Translations under genes and position numbers: made by a program
Origin: Plasmodium brasilianum
Taxonomy: Eukaryota; Apicomplexa; Aconoidasida; Haemosporida; Plasmodiidae
Assembly (NCBI RefSeq): GCF_023973825.1
Contig: NC_090122.1
Coordinates: 682,001 to 746,000, forward strand
Direction: 5' to 3'
Length of the DNA: 64,000 nucleotides
Part shown: piece after piece, positions 32,344-43,571 of the stretch
Layout: each line of letters begins with the position of its first letter
Position numbering within the stretch: position 1 is the stretch's first letter
Notes under the pieces: model-generated
Told to the model about the DNA's origin: nothing
The model's database searches: none
The model's input: the letters and a program-made list of their open reading frames with translations, nothing else

Positions 32344-33661
32344 TCATTTGCCATTTTAGCTTATTTATGCATAATTTTTTTTTTTTTTTTTTTTTTGCAA
32401 AACGAGAAAAAAACTAGAGAGCTATTATACACACCTGTGTGACCCTATCGTAGACATGTAAAGTGGTAACGTGTAGTTCATATCGTACACGTATTATACG
32501 CATGTTATACGCATACCGAGCACCTATCGTACACATATGATGCATGTGCATACATGTGAGTACATGTTGGGGTATATACATTTCCCCCCAAACAATGTAA
32601 TGCAATCTTTTGAAAAAAAATGCGAAGCGAAATGGAAGATTACCTTTAAACGTGTCATTAAGTATATACCGTATGCATAACTTGAGCGCGAAATAAGCTG
32701 AAGGAAGTCCACATCATTCAGTGCATAAATGTAATGGGTTTCTTCCCTCTCAGGCGCGCGGGTATACACGCAAGCATGCATTACTACATCAGCATATACT
32801 ACACGCAAGCATGCATTCCTACGTCCGCATATACTACACGCAAGCATGCATTCCTACATCAGCATATACTACATACAAGCATGCATTCCTACATCCGCAT
32901 ATACTACATACAAGCATGCATTCCTACATCCGCATATACTACATACAAGCATACGTACATACACATGTATGTACACACATATTGTGCGGGGTATATGGAA
33001 AATATAACTGCAACACTATGTCAGAAGAAAATAGAAGAAAAGCCATCTTTTAAAATCGCCCCGAAAATGTCTGTGCCTAATAACCAGTAGATTATTTCTC
33101 TTTGTAGATTGGGACATGTTTTTATTTTTTTTGCATGTACATGTAAGGAAGAATGTAACACCATTTCAAGCATATCCAATGAGGATTTTAAAAATATGGA
33201 TTGACCAATTTAGCTAAATAAAGTACAAGTTTTTAGTGGGGTGGGGAAATAAAAAAAAAAAAAAAAAAATGAGATGGCAAAAGATGAACTGTAAATAAAT
33301 TATGAGGTATAAAATTAGACGGCAGAAAAGTATTAAATTGATGTGGTAAAAAAGCAAAGAAATTATGAGGTAAAAAAGTATGATGATGTATTGCAAAAAT
33401 GTTAGTTACACATGTGTGTAGAAGTACATAAAAAAAAAAAAAAAAAAAAAAAAAAGCAGGTTAAAAAAGAGGAGAAATTATTTTTTGGTTACTTTAAAAA
33501 AAAAAAAAAAATTATTATGACAAATAAGGTCCATTAAAAATAAGGAGGCACGTAAATGGATATACGCTCATGGGGTGATAAGTAAACGTGCAAATTGTAC
33601 ATATACACATGAGCACCACTTCTGTAGGTATATTCTCTCCTGGATCCACCTCCCTACCGCG
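32344..33661. other. Intergenic region between convergent M16 protease and HAD hydrolase genes
   Basis: Contains a poly-T run (32378-32396), a roughly 36-bp repeat built on ATGCATTCCTACATCCGCAT (about 32755-32955) and poly-A runs near 33250 and 33430. A 31-codon plus-strand frame at 32995-33090 is mentioned as a finding. No established gene is present. Confidence 0.6.
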
Positions 33662-34576
33662 CTAAACCAAAATAATATCGAGATCACGGCAATGGCGTAT
33701 CTCTATGTCGATGTAGTCGTATGGAAGAACGATGTCTTTTTTTCTGAACTTGGAAAATAAAACATCAGAATAAGGGTTATACTGAGTTAATGTAGAATCA
33801 TTAATATTTTCAAGTTTTAATTTTAAATAAGAGTACCATTCACTCTGTGATATTTCTCTACCATCACGAAACATAGTAATCCATGCACAGTTAATGTTTT
33901 TATTTTTTGCACCCATGATATCTGTATATATATCATCTCCAACATGTAACCATTCATCTGTATTAAAATTATAATTTTTTTCTTTTAATAAATTTTCCGC
34001 AATATTAAAAATTTCGACACTTGGTTTTGCATAATTATAATCCATTGATCTAACTACAAAAGAAAATATTTCATTTAAGAATTTAATACCATTGACATCT
34101 GAATCCCCATTTGTTATAGCTCCTAGAATATAACCTCTACTTTTTAATTCTCTTAAATATTCAATAGTACCAGGACTTATAAATAAATGGACATCATTCT
34201 TTTTTTTTTTCCATAATGCTTGTATTTCGGACGAAAATTTTATTTCATCATAGTTTGTTTGTTTTGCTAAATATTTGAAAGCATCAATTCTTATTCTTGT
34301 TAATATTTGTACTACATCTTTATTTAGATCTAAATTTTTTTCTAATAACTGTTTTACCAATTTTGTAATGGACAGTTCATACTCTTTCAATAGAAAATCA
34401 TATAGTCTCTTATAATTTCTCTTCATGTATTTATAGCATTCGTTGTCTGCGTAGTTTAGTAGTGCATCAATGTTCCATATCGTATGATCAAGGTCGAATG
34501 TAATCAATTTTATGTTCTTAAAACTTTTGCTTTTTCCCCTTTCGGACAGGTAGTAGCACTTCTCTTCACCTTTCAT
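33662..34576 (-). CDS. HAD-superfamily hydrolase
   Basis: A 304-residue protein with the four haloacid dehalogenase motifs in order. Motif I is ITFDLDHTIWN (nucleophile Asp28 and acid/base Asp30). Motif II is GAITNGDSD (near residue 155). The motif III Lys is in YAKPSVEIF (near 188). Motif IV is HVGDDIYTDIMGAKN (near 217-231). The cap is an alpha-helical insert between motifs I and II, as in subclass I enzymes of the phosphoglycolate phosphatase / HDHD type. Members are usually small-molecule phosphatases using an aspartyl-phosphate intermediate; the substrate cannot be read from the sequence. It has no signal peptide, so it is probably cytosolic. It is single-exon; the first Met precedes a short basic leader (SERGKSKSF) before motif I. 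Confidence 0.92.
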   Translation of the reverse strand: MKGEEKCYYLSERGKSKSFKNIKLITFDLDHTIWNIDALLNYADNECYKYMKRNYKRLYDFLLKEYELSITKLVKQLLEKNLDLNKDVVQILTRIRIDAFKYLAKQTNYDEIKFSSEIQALWKKKKNDVHLFISPGTIEYLRELKSRGYILGAITNGDSDVNGIKFLNEIFSFVVRSMDYNYAKPSVEIFNIAENLLKEKNYNFNTDEWLHVGDDIYTDIMGAKNKNINCAWITMFRDGREISQSEWYSYLKLKLENINDSTLTQYNPYSDVLFSKFRKKDIVLPYDYIDIEIRHCRDLDIILV

Positions 34577-34752
34577 TTTATACGGCTGTTCGTAGATATG
34601 TATGCACAGGTGTGTGGTATATATAGTATGAACACATATATATGTACGTATACGTACTTGTGCACACCTGTAGGTACAAACACGCCAGTTATGATTTTCT
34701 ACCTAAGGCTATTTTTTTTTTTTTTGCAAACGTGACAACAGAATTTTAAAGC

Positions 34753-34784
<32 letters not shown>

Positions 34785-36027
34785 TTTTTTTTTTTTTTTT
34801 TTGTATTTCGCTGAACCAATTAAGTGGCAAATTTTTTCATGGGTACAAACACTTGTTGCTTAAACGTTAGTATGTACGCTGAAATGGATGTATATATAAG
34901 TGCGTATATGCATATGGGCATTTGCACTCGTTCGATAGCCTATTTACCTATTTTGCGCACGTGGCACATCTGAAAAATAGGTAACATCGCCAACGGCACA
35001 TTTAATTTATTTAATTTGTTTTAACTATTTAATTTATATAATTTGTTTAATTGGTTTAAACTATTTAATTTATATAATTTGTTTAATTTGTTTAAACTAT
35101 TTAATTTATATAATTTGTTTAATTTGTTTAAACCATTTAATTTATATAATTTGTTTAATTTGTTTAAACTATTTAATTTATATAATTTGTTTAATTTGTT
35201 TAAACCATTTAATTTATATAATTTGTTTAATTTGTTTAAACTATTAAATTTATATAATTTGTTTAACTTGTTTAATTTGTTTAATTTGTTTAATTTGTTT
35301 ACATAATTAAATTTATTTTAGTAAATTTATTATATTTTAATCTAATTTTTTTTTTTTTTTTTTTTAATTTCCTCATAATGTATAATGAGAAATATCCTCT
35401 TACAATGCAAAAGAACTTTACATATTAATAGTTACGCTAATTTCTTTCCATGCTTTTGTTATATTTCAGGATGTTTTCTTATGTTTAGCCTTTTATTTTT
35501 TTTAATTTGTAGTAAATTTTATAATTTCTCCTAACAATTTGACAATTTATTATTTCTATGTGTCCACCTTAAAAGGGGTATTTTCATTTACATTAGCTTG
35601 TTACAAGTGGCAAAATTTTTTTTTTTTTATTTTGGTAAATATTTAAAAAAAAAAAAAAAAGATTGAACATAGCATAATACAGAATAACATAACATGATGT
35701 TACATACTACAACTCTACACAACTCTACACAACACTACACAACACTACACACCACTAAACAACACAATGATATAAAATTAGGATGAGAAAAAGAAACTAG
35801 TAGGCATATGTGTGGTACGTATTTATAAATTTGACACTTGTTACATTAGTATGAAGCAAATGGGAAAATGCTTTCAAAAGAAAAAAAAAAAAAAAATAAT
35901 AAAATATAAGAATAAATTAATGAATGAATGAATGGAACGAAGGACGTACCACATATTATTACAATAATGATTTTATATCTCCTTAGACATACGCACAGAT
36001 GTATACTTATATATATACACACGCTTA

Positions 36028-36095
<68 letters not shown>

Positions 36096-36560
36096 TACAT
36101 GTGTATGTATCTGCATCACTGCGCTACGGAAAAGGTTATCTAGTGTATGTCTTTTTTTACTATACGAAAAACATATCATCACGTTGACTTAACTGTTTGA
36201 AGAATGATCTTTCTAAACAATGTTTCACCTATAGCTCAGCTGTGTTAAGCTTACTGACTATATATATTTATATATATGTATATATATATATGTATATATA
36301 TATTTTATTTTTTTTAATTTTCTGTACTGTAGTTTTAACTATATACCCCCCAATAAAATTTAAATTACAATTTATAAAAACCTCTTTACAAGGTAATCAA
36401 TAAAAAAGGTATAAGTATAGGTATATGGTGAATGACCACGAAGATATTATCTTTACTGCTATGTTATAAAACACCAGTATTCTTTACTTTGTTCTCTTTT
36501 TGAAGGAGACATTCCCTCTAATTTATTTACTCTAAGGCGTATACATACGTAGGTACATAT

Positions 36561-36605
<45 letters not shown>

Positions 36606-36856
36606 TATATATATTAAATATATACATACATAACATGAAGTGGTCCTATTAAGCTAAATATATATTTTCTTTTTTCTTATGTTTTTAGCAAAACACTGCT
36701 ATTTTTATATAATGCCTATGAAGAAAAGGATAAGGGACATATATACACGAAATATATATGCGTATGTATATGCAGATATACACATATATATTATATATCG
36801 CTATGCTGATGCGTATGAAGTAATAAAATAATTTGTATCTAAATGTTCTCAACTTG

Positions 36857-36887
<31 letters not shown>

Positions 36888-37079
36888 GTATATATGTATG
36901 TATTTCTAAAATAAAGGAGTAGCAGTTTAACAAAAAAGTAAAATTAATACGAACGATAAAATATATTAATAAAAATCATTAAACGAATAAATTAAAAATC
37001 GCCATAAAAAGTGGGGGAAGGAGGGGCGAGCAGGAAATAAAAAATATTCGCTTTAATTATAGGACGTAAAAATATTTTG

Positions 37080-37120
<41 letters not shown>

Positions 37121-37435
37121 TTTTGCGAAATAATAAAAAAAAAAAAAAAAAAATTTTATTCTTTTATAAATCGTAATAGCGACAGTGCTTATTATGCTCC
37201 TATATAATAATACATGTAATAAAAATGTAAAGATAATTGCCTTTTTGTTTTGCTGTGTTATCCTTCAGTTTATTTGTATATATACTTTCGTTTTTACGTT
37301 CACGTTTATGTTTACTCATATATTTACACCTCTTTTTACATTTTTTTTTTTTTTTTTTTGTCGACTCTGAATTTTTAAAAAAAAAGAATGTACAATTATG
37401 AGAACGTATAGTCCCACTTACATATACGTAATGTA

Positions 37436-37484
<49 letters not shown>

Positions 37485-37743
37485 TTTTATTCGCTTTACT
37501 GTATGTAGAAGAATATATATAAATATGTTGATAGAGAATAAGAAAATATATAAATATCAAGGGAAACATAAAAATATTTAAAAAAAAATTAAAGAAAATA
37601 AGGATGATCAATGAAATAACCACATGTATGTATTGATAATATTAATACATAATATAACAAAAAAAAAAATATATAATAAAGTAGGAGTCATGTATATTTT
37701 TAATTTTCTACAAACGTACATATTATTATAGATAACTTATTTT
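34577..37743. other. 3.2-kb repeat-rich intergenic region
   Basis: Upstream of the HAD hydrolase gene and without a supported gene. It contains long poly-T blocks (34750-34802), a repeat of type TTTAATTTATATAATTTGTT (35025-35300), CAACACTACACAA repeats (35705-35755), an uninterrupted (AT)n tract (36030-36092) and further (TA)n tracts at 36558-36600, 37086-37118 and 37441-37467. Confidence 0.65.
36030..36092. repeat. (AT)n dinucleotide tract
   Basis: An uninterrupted run of about 31 AT dinucleotides, the longest in the window. Confidence 0.95.
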
Positions 37744-38026
37744 TTAAAATGCAGCATATGCAGGCTGCTTACGTGGAGCAACTGCATTTATTAAAACGCT
37801 CTGATGATGTGAAAGTAGTAAATATTTTGTTTTATGAGAAACAAAATTAGCCATTAAAGCGTTAGTTCTGCTTTTGTGGAAGAAACAAAAAAGCGAGCGT
37901 TGCTTATATGATACATGCGTATATTTTTCATTCATTCATTTATTCAATTATTTTTTTCCTTTTTTCCCTTTTGCACGCCTTGTAGAGGTTTCACCTCAAA
38001 TTATAAGAGATAACCTCCCGCTGCAT
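37744..38026 (-). CDS. Candidate two-exon microprotein (52 aa)
   Basis: Minus-strand exon 1 is 38026-37995 (MQREVISYNL), ending before GTGAAA. The acceptor CCACAAAAG opens exon 2 at 37870-37744, which reads RTNALMANFVSHKTKYLLL and ends AVAPRKQPAYAAF then TAA. Lengths 32+127 give 52 residues with consistent phase. Exon 2 is noticeably less AT-rich than its surroundings and has an amphipathic/basic character, which suggests coding. The donor is weaker than usual, and an unspliced reading from MNEKYTHVSYK is an alternative. No family is recognised; a small mitochondrial inner-membrane or ribosomal peptide is possible but unproven. Confidence 0.45.
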
Positions 38027-38402
38027 TTTATTATTTTCAATGGTTTGACTATTTGTGTTTCATTTTTTTGAAGGGGGAAAAGAATATACATATATTTGGG
38101 CATATCTATGTTTACATGTGCGCATGCACGCGTTTATACACTTGTATAAGTATACTTGTTAGCCTGTTTATATTCACTTGCATGTTTAGCTGCATATTCG
38201 TGTGCTATATGAGCACGTACAAGGCTCCTGGGAAAAATATACAACAAACGATAAATGCTTTGGTGTGAGCCTATTGTATAAGCACATATATATATATGTG
38301 TATCTATATCCATACCTATATGTATATTTTTCTTTTTTTTTCTTCGTGTTTTCATTTGCCCCAGTTTGTTCTAATTTTTAAAATTATTCTTTTCGTTTTA
38401 AA
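38027..38402. other. Promoter and 5' leader of NOP56
   Basis: Divergent spacer between the candidate microprotein gene and NOP56. It contains a CATATATATATATGTG-type microsatellite near 38284-38300 and a T-rich tract just before the ATG at 38403. No specific element is identifiable. Confidence 0.5.
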
Positions 38403-40358
38403 ATGAAAAAGCTGTACATCCTGTTCGAGTGCTCAGCGGGCTATTTTTTGCTAAAAGTGAAGGAGTGGGAACAGATAGGAAACAACGAAAATTTGGAAAA
38501 GAAACTATTGGATGGTGATATATTCAATCAGCTTGTTAAGTTTAGTGCGTTCATATCATTCGAAACTGCTGAAAGGGCACTGGATAACCTACTTAATATA
38601 AATGAAGGTAAAGCAACCGATTTTTTGTTAAACTTTTTAGAGCAGAATTTGCCAAATAATAAAAGTAAATATGAATTAGGGGTGGCAGATCTAAACCTAG
38701 GAAAATTTTTATCAAATATAGGTTTTACTATAGTACACAATAATAATATATTAGAATTATTTAGAGCATGTAGACAATATTATTTAAAGAAAATAGCTAC
38801 ATATGTTAATAATGTTGATATAGATATAAAAAAGTTTAATATAGGATTAGGTCATAGTTATTCTAGATCTAAACTAAAATTAGACCCGAGAAAACAAGAC
38901 AAATCTATTATTAACAGTATAGGTACTATTGAATCTTTAGATAAAAATATTAACCTATTTAGTATGAGAGTTATCGAATGGTATAGTTGGCATTTTCCTG
39001 AATTAAAAAAAATTGTTACTGACGTTTGCATGTATTGTAAATTAGTGAAATTAATAAAAATAAAAGAAAATTTTGATTTTTCAAAAAATAAAGAACAAAT
39101 TAATGAAATAACACAAGATGAAAACATGACTGAACACATCGAAAAGGGAGCAAGCTTATCTATTGGACAAGAAATAACTGAAGAGGATTTAAATAATATC
39201 GTGAATTTCGCAAATGAAGTAATTAGTTTATCCAATACTAGAAATATATTATGGAATTATTTGGACAAAAAGTTAAATATTGTTTCACCTAATCTAAAAG
39301 AATTATTAGGTAATACACTAAGTGCTCGATTAATTAGTCATGCAGGGTCGTTAGTAAATTTAGCCAAGTGCCCTTCTAGTAGTATTCAAATATTCGGATC
39401 AGAAAAAGCTTTATTTAATTCTTTAAAGAGTAATAAAAAAACACCTAAATTTGGTATTTTATATAACTCCTCTTATATATCTAAAACACCACTAGCATTA
39501 AAGGGAAGAATGTCTAGGTACTTATCATGTAAAAGTGCCATGGCCGCAAGAATTGACTCTTTCTCAGAAAATCCGACCAACACCTACGGTCTCGTATTCA
39601 AAAAGCAACTTGAGCATAAAATTCTACACATGATTAAGGGAGTGAAACTATCCAAAAATATGGATTACATAAATGAGGCAGAAAAGATTTATCAGAAGGA
39701 AGGAGATGATACGCAGGCCGATGATAAGAAGCTGAAGAGGGAGATAAAGGAGGAAAAGAAGGTAAAGAAGGTAAAGAAGGAAAAGAAAGTAAAGGAGGAA
39801 AAGAAAGTAAAGAAGGGAAAGGGAATGGAAAAGGAAAAGGAAATGGAAATGGAAATGCAAAAGGAAATGGAAATGCAAAAGGAAATGGAAATGCAAAAGG
39901 AAATGCAAATGCAAAAGGAAATGCAAATGCAAAAGGATATTGTAATGCAAAAGGAAGTGGAAATGGAAAAAGAAAAGAAAAGGGAAAAGAAAAAGGAAAA
40001 GAAGAAAAAGCAAAAGGAAAACAAATTTATGGAGCGGGAAGATTCGACCTTAGCGGAAACATTGCAAGAAGAAGAAGCAAAATGGGATGTTGAACGAAGT
40101 GCACAAGTTGAAGTCAAAATAGGAGGAAATGATGAAGAGGTTAGCAATGAGGTGGGTGAAGATGAGGAAGAGGTAGAAGAAAAGACTAAGGAGAAGAATA
40201 AGAAAAAGAATAAAAAAGATAAGAATAAAAAGAAAGAAAAGCTGAAGGGGGAGGAACAAAATGGGAACTTGAATGGGCACATGAATGGACAAATAAATGG
40301 GAACATAAATAAAAAGAAATCAAAGAAAAACCAGAACAGGGATTATTCAGGTGATTAA
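38403..40358 (+). CDS. NOP56: Nucleolar protein 56 (box C/D snoRNP core)
   Basis: A 651-residue single-exon protein. The N-terminal NOP5NT-type domain begins MKKLYILFECSAGYFLLKV. The NOSIC/coiled-coil region contains SLDKNINLFSMRVIEWYSWH and HFPELKKIV. The RNA-binding Nop domain has ISHAGSLVNLAKCPSSSIQ and FGSEKALFNSLKSNKKTPKF. IFGSEKALF is diagnostic of the NOP56/NOP58/Prp31 family, and FECSAGYFLLK favours NOP56 over NOP58. Known role: with NOP58, fibrillarin and SNU13 it forms box C/D snoRNPs that guide 2'-O-methylation and pre-rRNA processing in the nucleolus. The C-terminal 220 residues are a Lys/Glu tail with KEMEMQ repeats and NGHMNGQINGN, longer than in most eukaryotes but typical of nucleolar KKE/D tails. 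Confidence 0.96.
   Translation: MKKLYILFECSAGYFLLKVKEWEQIGNNENLEKKLLDGDIFNQLVKFSAFISFETAERALDNLLNINEGKATDFLLNFLEQNLPNNKSKYELGVADLNLGKFLSNIGFTIVHNNNILELFRACRQYYLKKIATYVNNVDIDIKKFNIGLGHSYSRSKLKLDPRKQDKSIINSIGTIESLDKNINLFSMRVIEWYSWHFPELKKIVTDVCMYCKLVKLIKIKENFDFSKNKEQINEITQDENMTEHIEKGASLSIGQEITEEDLNNIVNFANEVISLSNTRNILWNYLDKKLNIVSPNLKELLGNTLSARLISHAGSLVNLAKCPSSSIQIFGSEKALFNSLKSNKKTPKFGILYNSSYISKTPLALKGRMSRYLSCKSAMAARIDSFSENPTNTYGLVFKKQLEHKILHMIKGVKLSKNMDYINEAEKIYQKEGDDTQADDKKLKREIKEEKKVKKVKKEKKVKEEKKVKKGKGMEKEKEMEMEMQKEMEMQKEMEMQKEMQMQKEMQMQKDIVMQKEVEMEKEKKREKKKEKKKKQKENKFMEREDSTLAETLQEEEAKWDVERSAQVEVKIGGNDEEVSNEVGEDEEEVEEKTKEKNKKKNKKDKNKKKEKLKGEEQNGNLNGHMNGQINGNINKKKSKKNQNRDYSGD
39835..39965. repeat. 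Coding repeat KEMEMQ in the NOP56 tail
   Basis: About seven imperfect 18-bp copies of AAGGAAATGGAAATGCAA, with no stop codons on the plus strand, encoding charged Lys/Glu/Met/Gln repeats. Confidence 0.85.
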
Positions 40359-40929
40359 GAAATGTACACAAACAAATACATATATTTATGTATGTACATA
40401 TTTTTTATGTATATTTTTATGTGTACATATTTTTATTTATATGTATTTATAAATGATGCATATTCCACAAAACACAGGGGAAGAAAAAAAAATGCCCATT
40501 TCGTTACAGCATATTTGTAAGTTGCATAAATGTCCATTTTGTTGCACGTGGACAAGTATTTCTTTGTTTACGTGCATTTTTGCGTACATGATTGCACAAC
40601 TCTTATTTTAATTCCATTTCGCTTTACTGTTTAGCTGTACTATTTTGTTTTTAATTTCCTCTTTTTATTACCTTTTTATATTTCCCTTTTGTATTTCCCT
40701 GTTATATTTCCCTTATTTTTTTTTCCTTTTTTTATTTGGTTTTATCGCACCGTATTACGTTATGTGACAGTTTAACTGAACGTGTGTTCATGTTTGTCTT
40801 TCTGAATTTTTTTTTTTTTTTTTTTGAGCTATGTAATAAAACGTTTTCAATATTTCCCTTTTTAATTACATTTGCACACACGAATTTTTTATTTTAAAAA
40901 GTTGAAAAAAAACAAAAAACAATCTAGAT

Positions 40930-41666
40930 ATGAACATACAAATATATGACAATTTGAACTTCTTTAAGTTTACCTTCTCATTATTCTCTCAAGCTCAAGG
41001 TACCATTTGAACATTTCTGTGACGGGTAAATATTGGCACACTTTTCTCTTTTGGCCCATGCTATATGCGCATGGAGTGCACACGTATTTACATGCCTATG
41101 TAATACATACAATTTCAACGCTTTTATTACAATTATGGTTCGAAAAAAAGAAAAAAGGGCTATGCCAAATTAATTAAAGTTGATCAAATAACGAATATTT
41201 TAAATACAGAAAAAAAAAAAAAAAAAAAAAGTTCTACAAATATACTATTAAAAAAAAAATATATTAATAAAATAAAACAACGGGCAAATATATATGAACA
41301 CATACAGCTGTGCACTTTGTGTACACATATATTTAAGTGCAATACCAACATAAGGGTTATTTACAAATCAGAAAAATATATGCAAAAAAAAAGGTAAAAC
41401 ATTGACACAGTAGAAGAATAGTACACAGGTGAGTGTGCGCGCTTGGGTATATATATGTATGTATACATATCTGTTATATACATTTATATATGCGTAAAAA
41501 TATATTACGCATTATGCTCACACACATATGTATATGTAACACTTCTTAAAACATTTAAAAATTCGAAAAACTTGCACTTAATCCGCTTATCCCCCCTACC
41601 CCTTTATTTTTATTTTTCACAGGAAAGAAATATACTAAAACTGAACAATTTAAATTGTATATGTGA
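40930..41666 (+). CDS. Candidate two-exon microprotein (37 aa)
   Basis: Exon 1 is 40930-40999: ATG, then NIQIYDNLNFFKFTFSLFS and QAQ, ending before GTACCA in phase 1. The acceptor TTTTTCACAG opens exon 2 at 41623-41666, which continues GKKYTKTEQFKLYM and stops at TGA. The joined frame is 37 residues and phases match. Exon 1 stands out for its non-repetitive composition in an otherwise AT-rich gap. An alternative frame of exon 2 (ERNILKLNNLNCICD) is also open up to a GTAACA donor, so the gene could have further exons, though the MYST gene follows within 200 bp on the other strand. No family is recognised. Confidence 0.4.
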
Positions 41667-41689
41667 CAGGTAACAAACAGACATTATTA

Positions 41690-41840
41690 CATTTTTTCCT
41701 CTTTTTTCCTGACCATATCATATTTTTTTCCACTTTTTTCCTGACCATATCATGTCTTCTCCCTTTTTCCTGACCATATCATATTTTTTTCCGCTTTTTT
41801 CCTGACCATATCATATCTTCTCCCTTTTTCCTGACCATTT
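41690..41840. repeat. TTTTTCCTGACCATATCAT repeat
   Basis: About five degenerate copies, alternating with TCTTCTCCC, just downstream of the MYST stop codon on the minus strand. Confidence 0.8.
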
Positions 41841-41873
41841 TTTTTTTTTCTCCTCATTTTTCCTCACTTTTGG

Positions 41874-43571
41874 CTATTCGTACAGGGCCAAGTAATAGTC
41901 GTAGGAAACCCAGTGCAGTCTGCTCCTGCACAGTTCAGAATTTTTTTGGTTAATTTTGCCAAGAACAAATTCCATATGTTTTGGATTTATATAATAAATA
42001 GACTCTCCGTTTAATACATTTTTAAAAATTTCTTTTTCCTCTAGGCAAGATATTATATCATTCGTTTCGATACTCGTAATTTCGGAAAGTTCTTGAATGG
42101 ACAATTGTTCATAATTAACTAAAACTTTTAGTAATGTTTCATACCAGTAGGCCATATAGGACGCAACACCTAAATCGGAGAGTGGTCTTTCTGGAGTGCC
42201 AGTTCTTTTTTCCGTTTGTGATAAGAAATAACTAAAATTTATTAAAAATTTTCCATACCCCTTTTTTTGATGTTGTGGTAAGGTAAGAATACAAGAGACA
42301 TTATTTTTTGAATATTTTTCTTTTGAAAAATATCCTGTAATATGATATCCATATTCATCAAATTCAGTAATAACATAAAATAAAAATAAATTAACACGAT
42401 GTTTTAATGTTTTATGATCAAGAAATAATTTTGACAAAAAACATAAATTTTCACAATAAATTCGAAAATAATTTCCATCAATTTCAAAAATAGATATTTT
42501 TTCATTTCGATAAATTTCATTTCCTGGGGGATGTCGAATTTCACATTTATTTATATGACGAGTTAATTCATTTTCTTCTTTAAAAAAAGATAAACAAAAT
42601 TCACATATATGTAAAATATCAATATTTTGATATTCTTTCGGGTATGGTGAAAAATACCATGTATCAATTAGATATTTTCCAAATTTTATTTGATTAATAG
42701 TTTTTAATTTTGTATTTTCTTCATGTTCTCTCAAATATTCTTTATCAATACCAGCATGTTCATGATCTGATACATTATTATCATAGGCTTTTATGAATGG
42801 CAGCCCATCATCTGGCTCTTGTTCTAATAGCCTTAAATTTTCATAAGCTAGCCAACAATCTAATCTCCTATCAAATTTTTCCCAATGCACATAATAATCA
42901 TAATCACTCTCTTTCATGTTCATATTATTCGTAGTTAACTCACTGTTAAACTTATTTATATATTCACTCTTATTAATATTTAAGGGAAATACTAAATTCA
43001 TATCATTAAATTTTTTATTTTTTGCTCTTGCATATACAATAGAGCAATGCCTCCATACCTTATTAAGAGGATCCAAACCCCATAACACTTGTTTTACAGG
43101 TAATGCATTTGGGAATATTAAAGCGTATGAGTCGTTGAATTTTGATATAGAACTTACAACTTTCCCTGTACTTCTTGCTTTGTTGCTGCTGCTCTTTGTA
43201 TACTTGTTTCCGCTGCTACTAATTGTTCCTCCTTTTTCTTTGCTTTTCGAATTCCACTCACTTTTTCCGAGGCTCTTACTATCGCACGACACCCCACCAT
43301 CTGCACACGCGGCAGTAATCGCTTCGTTCGTTGCTGCAGTAGTGAAAGTGCTGACTTCGTTCAATGCTCTGGTAGGAACGGTAGTAGTTTCGTTCGTAGC
43401 TGTGCCTGAAACAGTCTTCTCCGTTACCCCCCTTGCCTTATTACTGTTTCCCTTTGACCCTTTACATATTATTCCTGCCCCTCTATTTAAATGCAAATTT
43501 TCACTTTTACTTCCACCCATTGTTATGGTTACTTGGGCTGCTTTTAAGGAGGAAAAAAAAATTTCTCCCAA
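41874..43571 (-). CDS. MYST: MYST-family histone acetyltransferase
   Basis: A 565-residue protein with the domain order of Esa1/Tip60-type enzymes. A Ser/Thr/Asn-rich N terminus (1-150) is followed by a chromo-barrel region (about 165-260, with YYVHWEKFDRRLDCWL), then the MYST catalytic domain. That domain starts QIKFGKYLIDTWYFSPYP, carries a C2HC zinc finger (Cys323, Cys326, His339, Cys343), the autoacetylation-site Lys in LDHKTL (387), the catalytic Cys in VSCILTLP (427), the acetyl-CoA loop QHQKKGYGKFL (433-443) and ERPLSDLG (461-468) with the general-base Glu. Known role: acetylation of histone H4 in chromatin regulation and DNA repair; in P. falciparum the MYST enzyme exists in long and short forms from alternative starts. 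A second Met at residue 18 (MGGSKSEN) may be the better start, since the first lies close to poly-A. Confidence 0.95.
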   Translation of the reverse strand: MGEIFFSSLKAAQVTITMGGSKSENLHLNRGAGIICKGSKGNSNKARGVTEKTVSGTATNETTTVPTRALNEVSTFTTAATNEAITAACADGGVSCDSKSLGKSEWNSKSKEKGGTISSSGNKYTKSSSNKARSTGKVVSSISKFNDSYALIFPNALPVKQVLWGLDPLNKVWRHCSIVYARAKNKKFNDMNLVFPLNINKSEYINKFNSELTTNNMNMKESDYDYYVHWEKFDRRLDCWLAYENLRLLEQEPDDGLPFIKAYDNNVSDHEHAGIDKEYLREHEENTKLKTINQIKFGKYLIDTWYFSPYPKEYQNIDILHICEFCLSFFKEENELTRHINKCEIRHPPGNEIYRNEKISIFEIDGNYFRIYCENLCFLSKLFLDHKTLKHRVNLFLFYVITEFDEYGYHITGYFSKEKYSKNNVSCILTLPQHQKKGYGKFLINFSYFLSQTEKRTGTPERPLSDLGVASYMAYWYETLLKVLVNYEQLSIQELSEITSIETNDIISCLEEKEIFKNVLNGESIYYINPKHMEFVLGKINQKNSELCRSRLHWVSYDYYLALYE

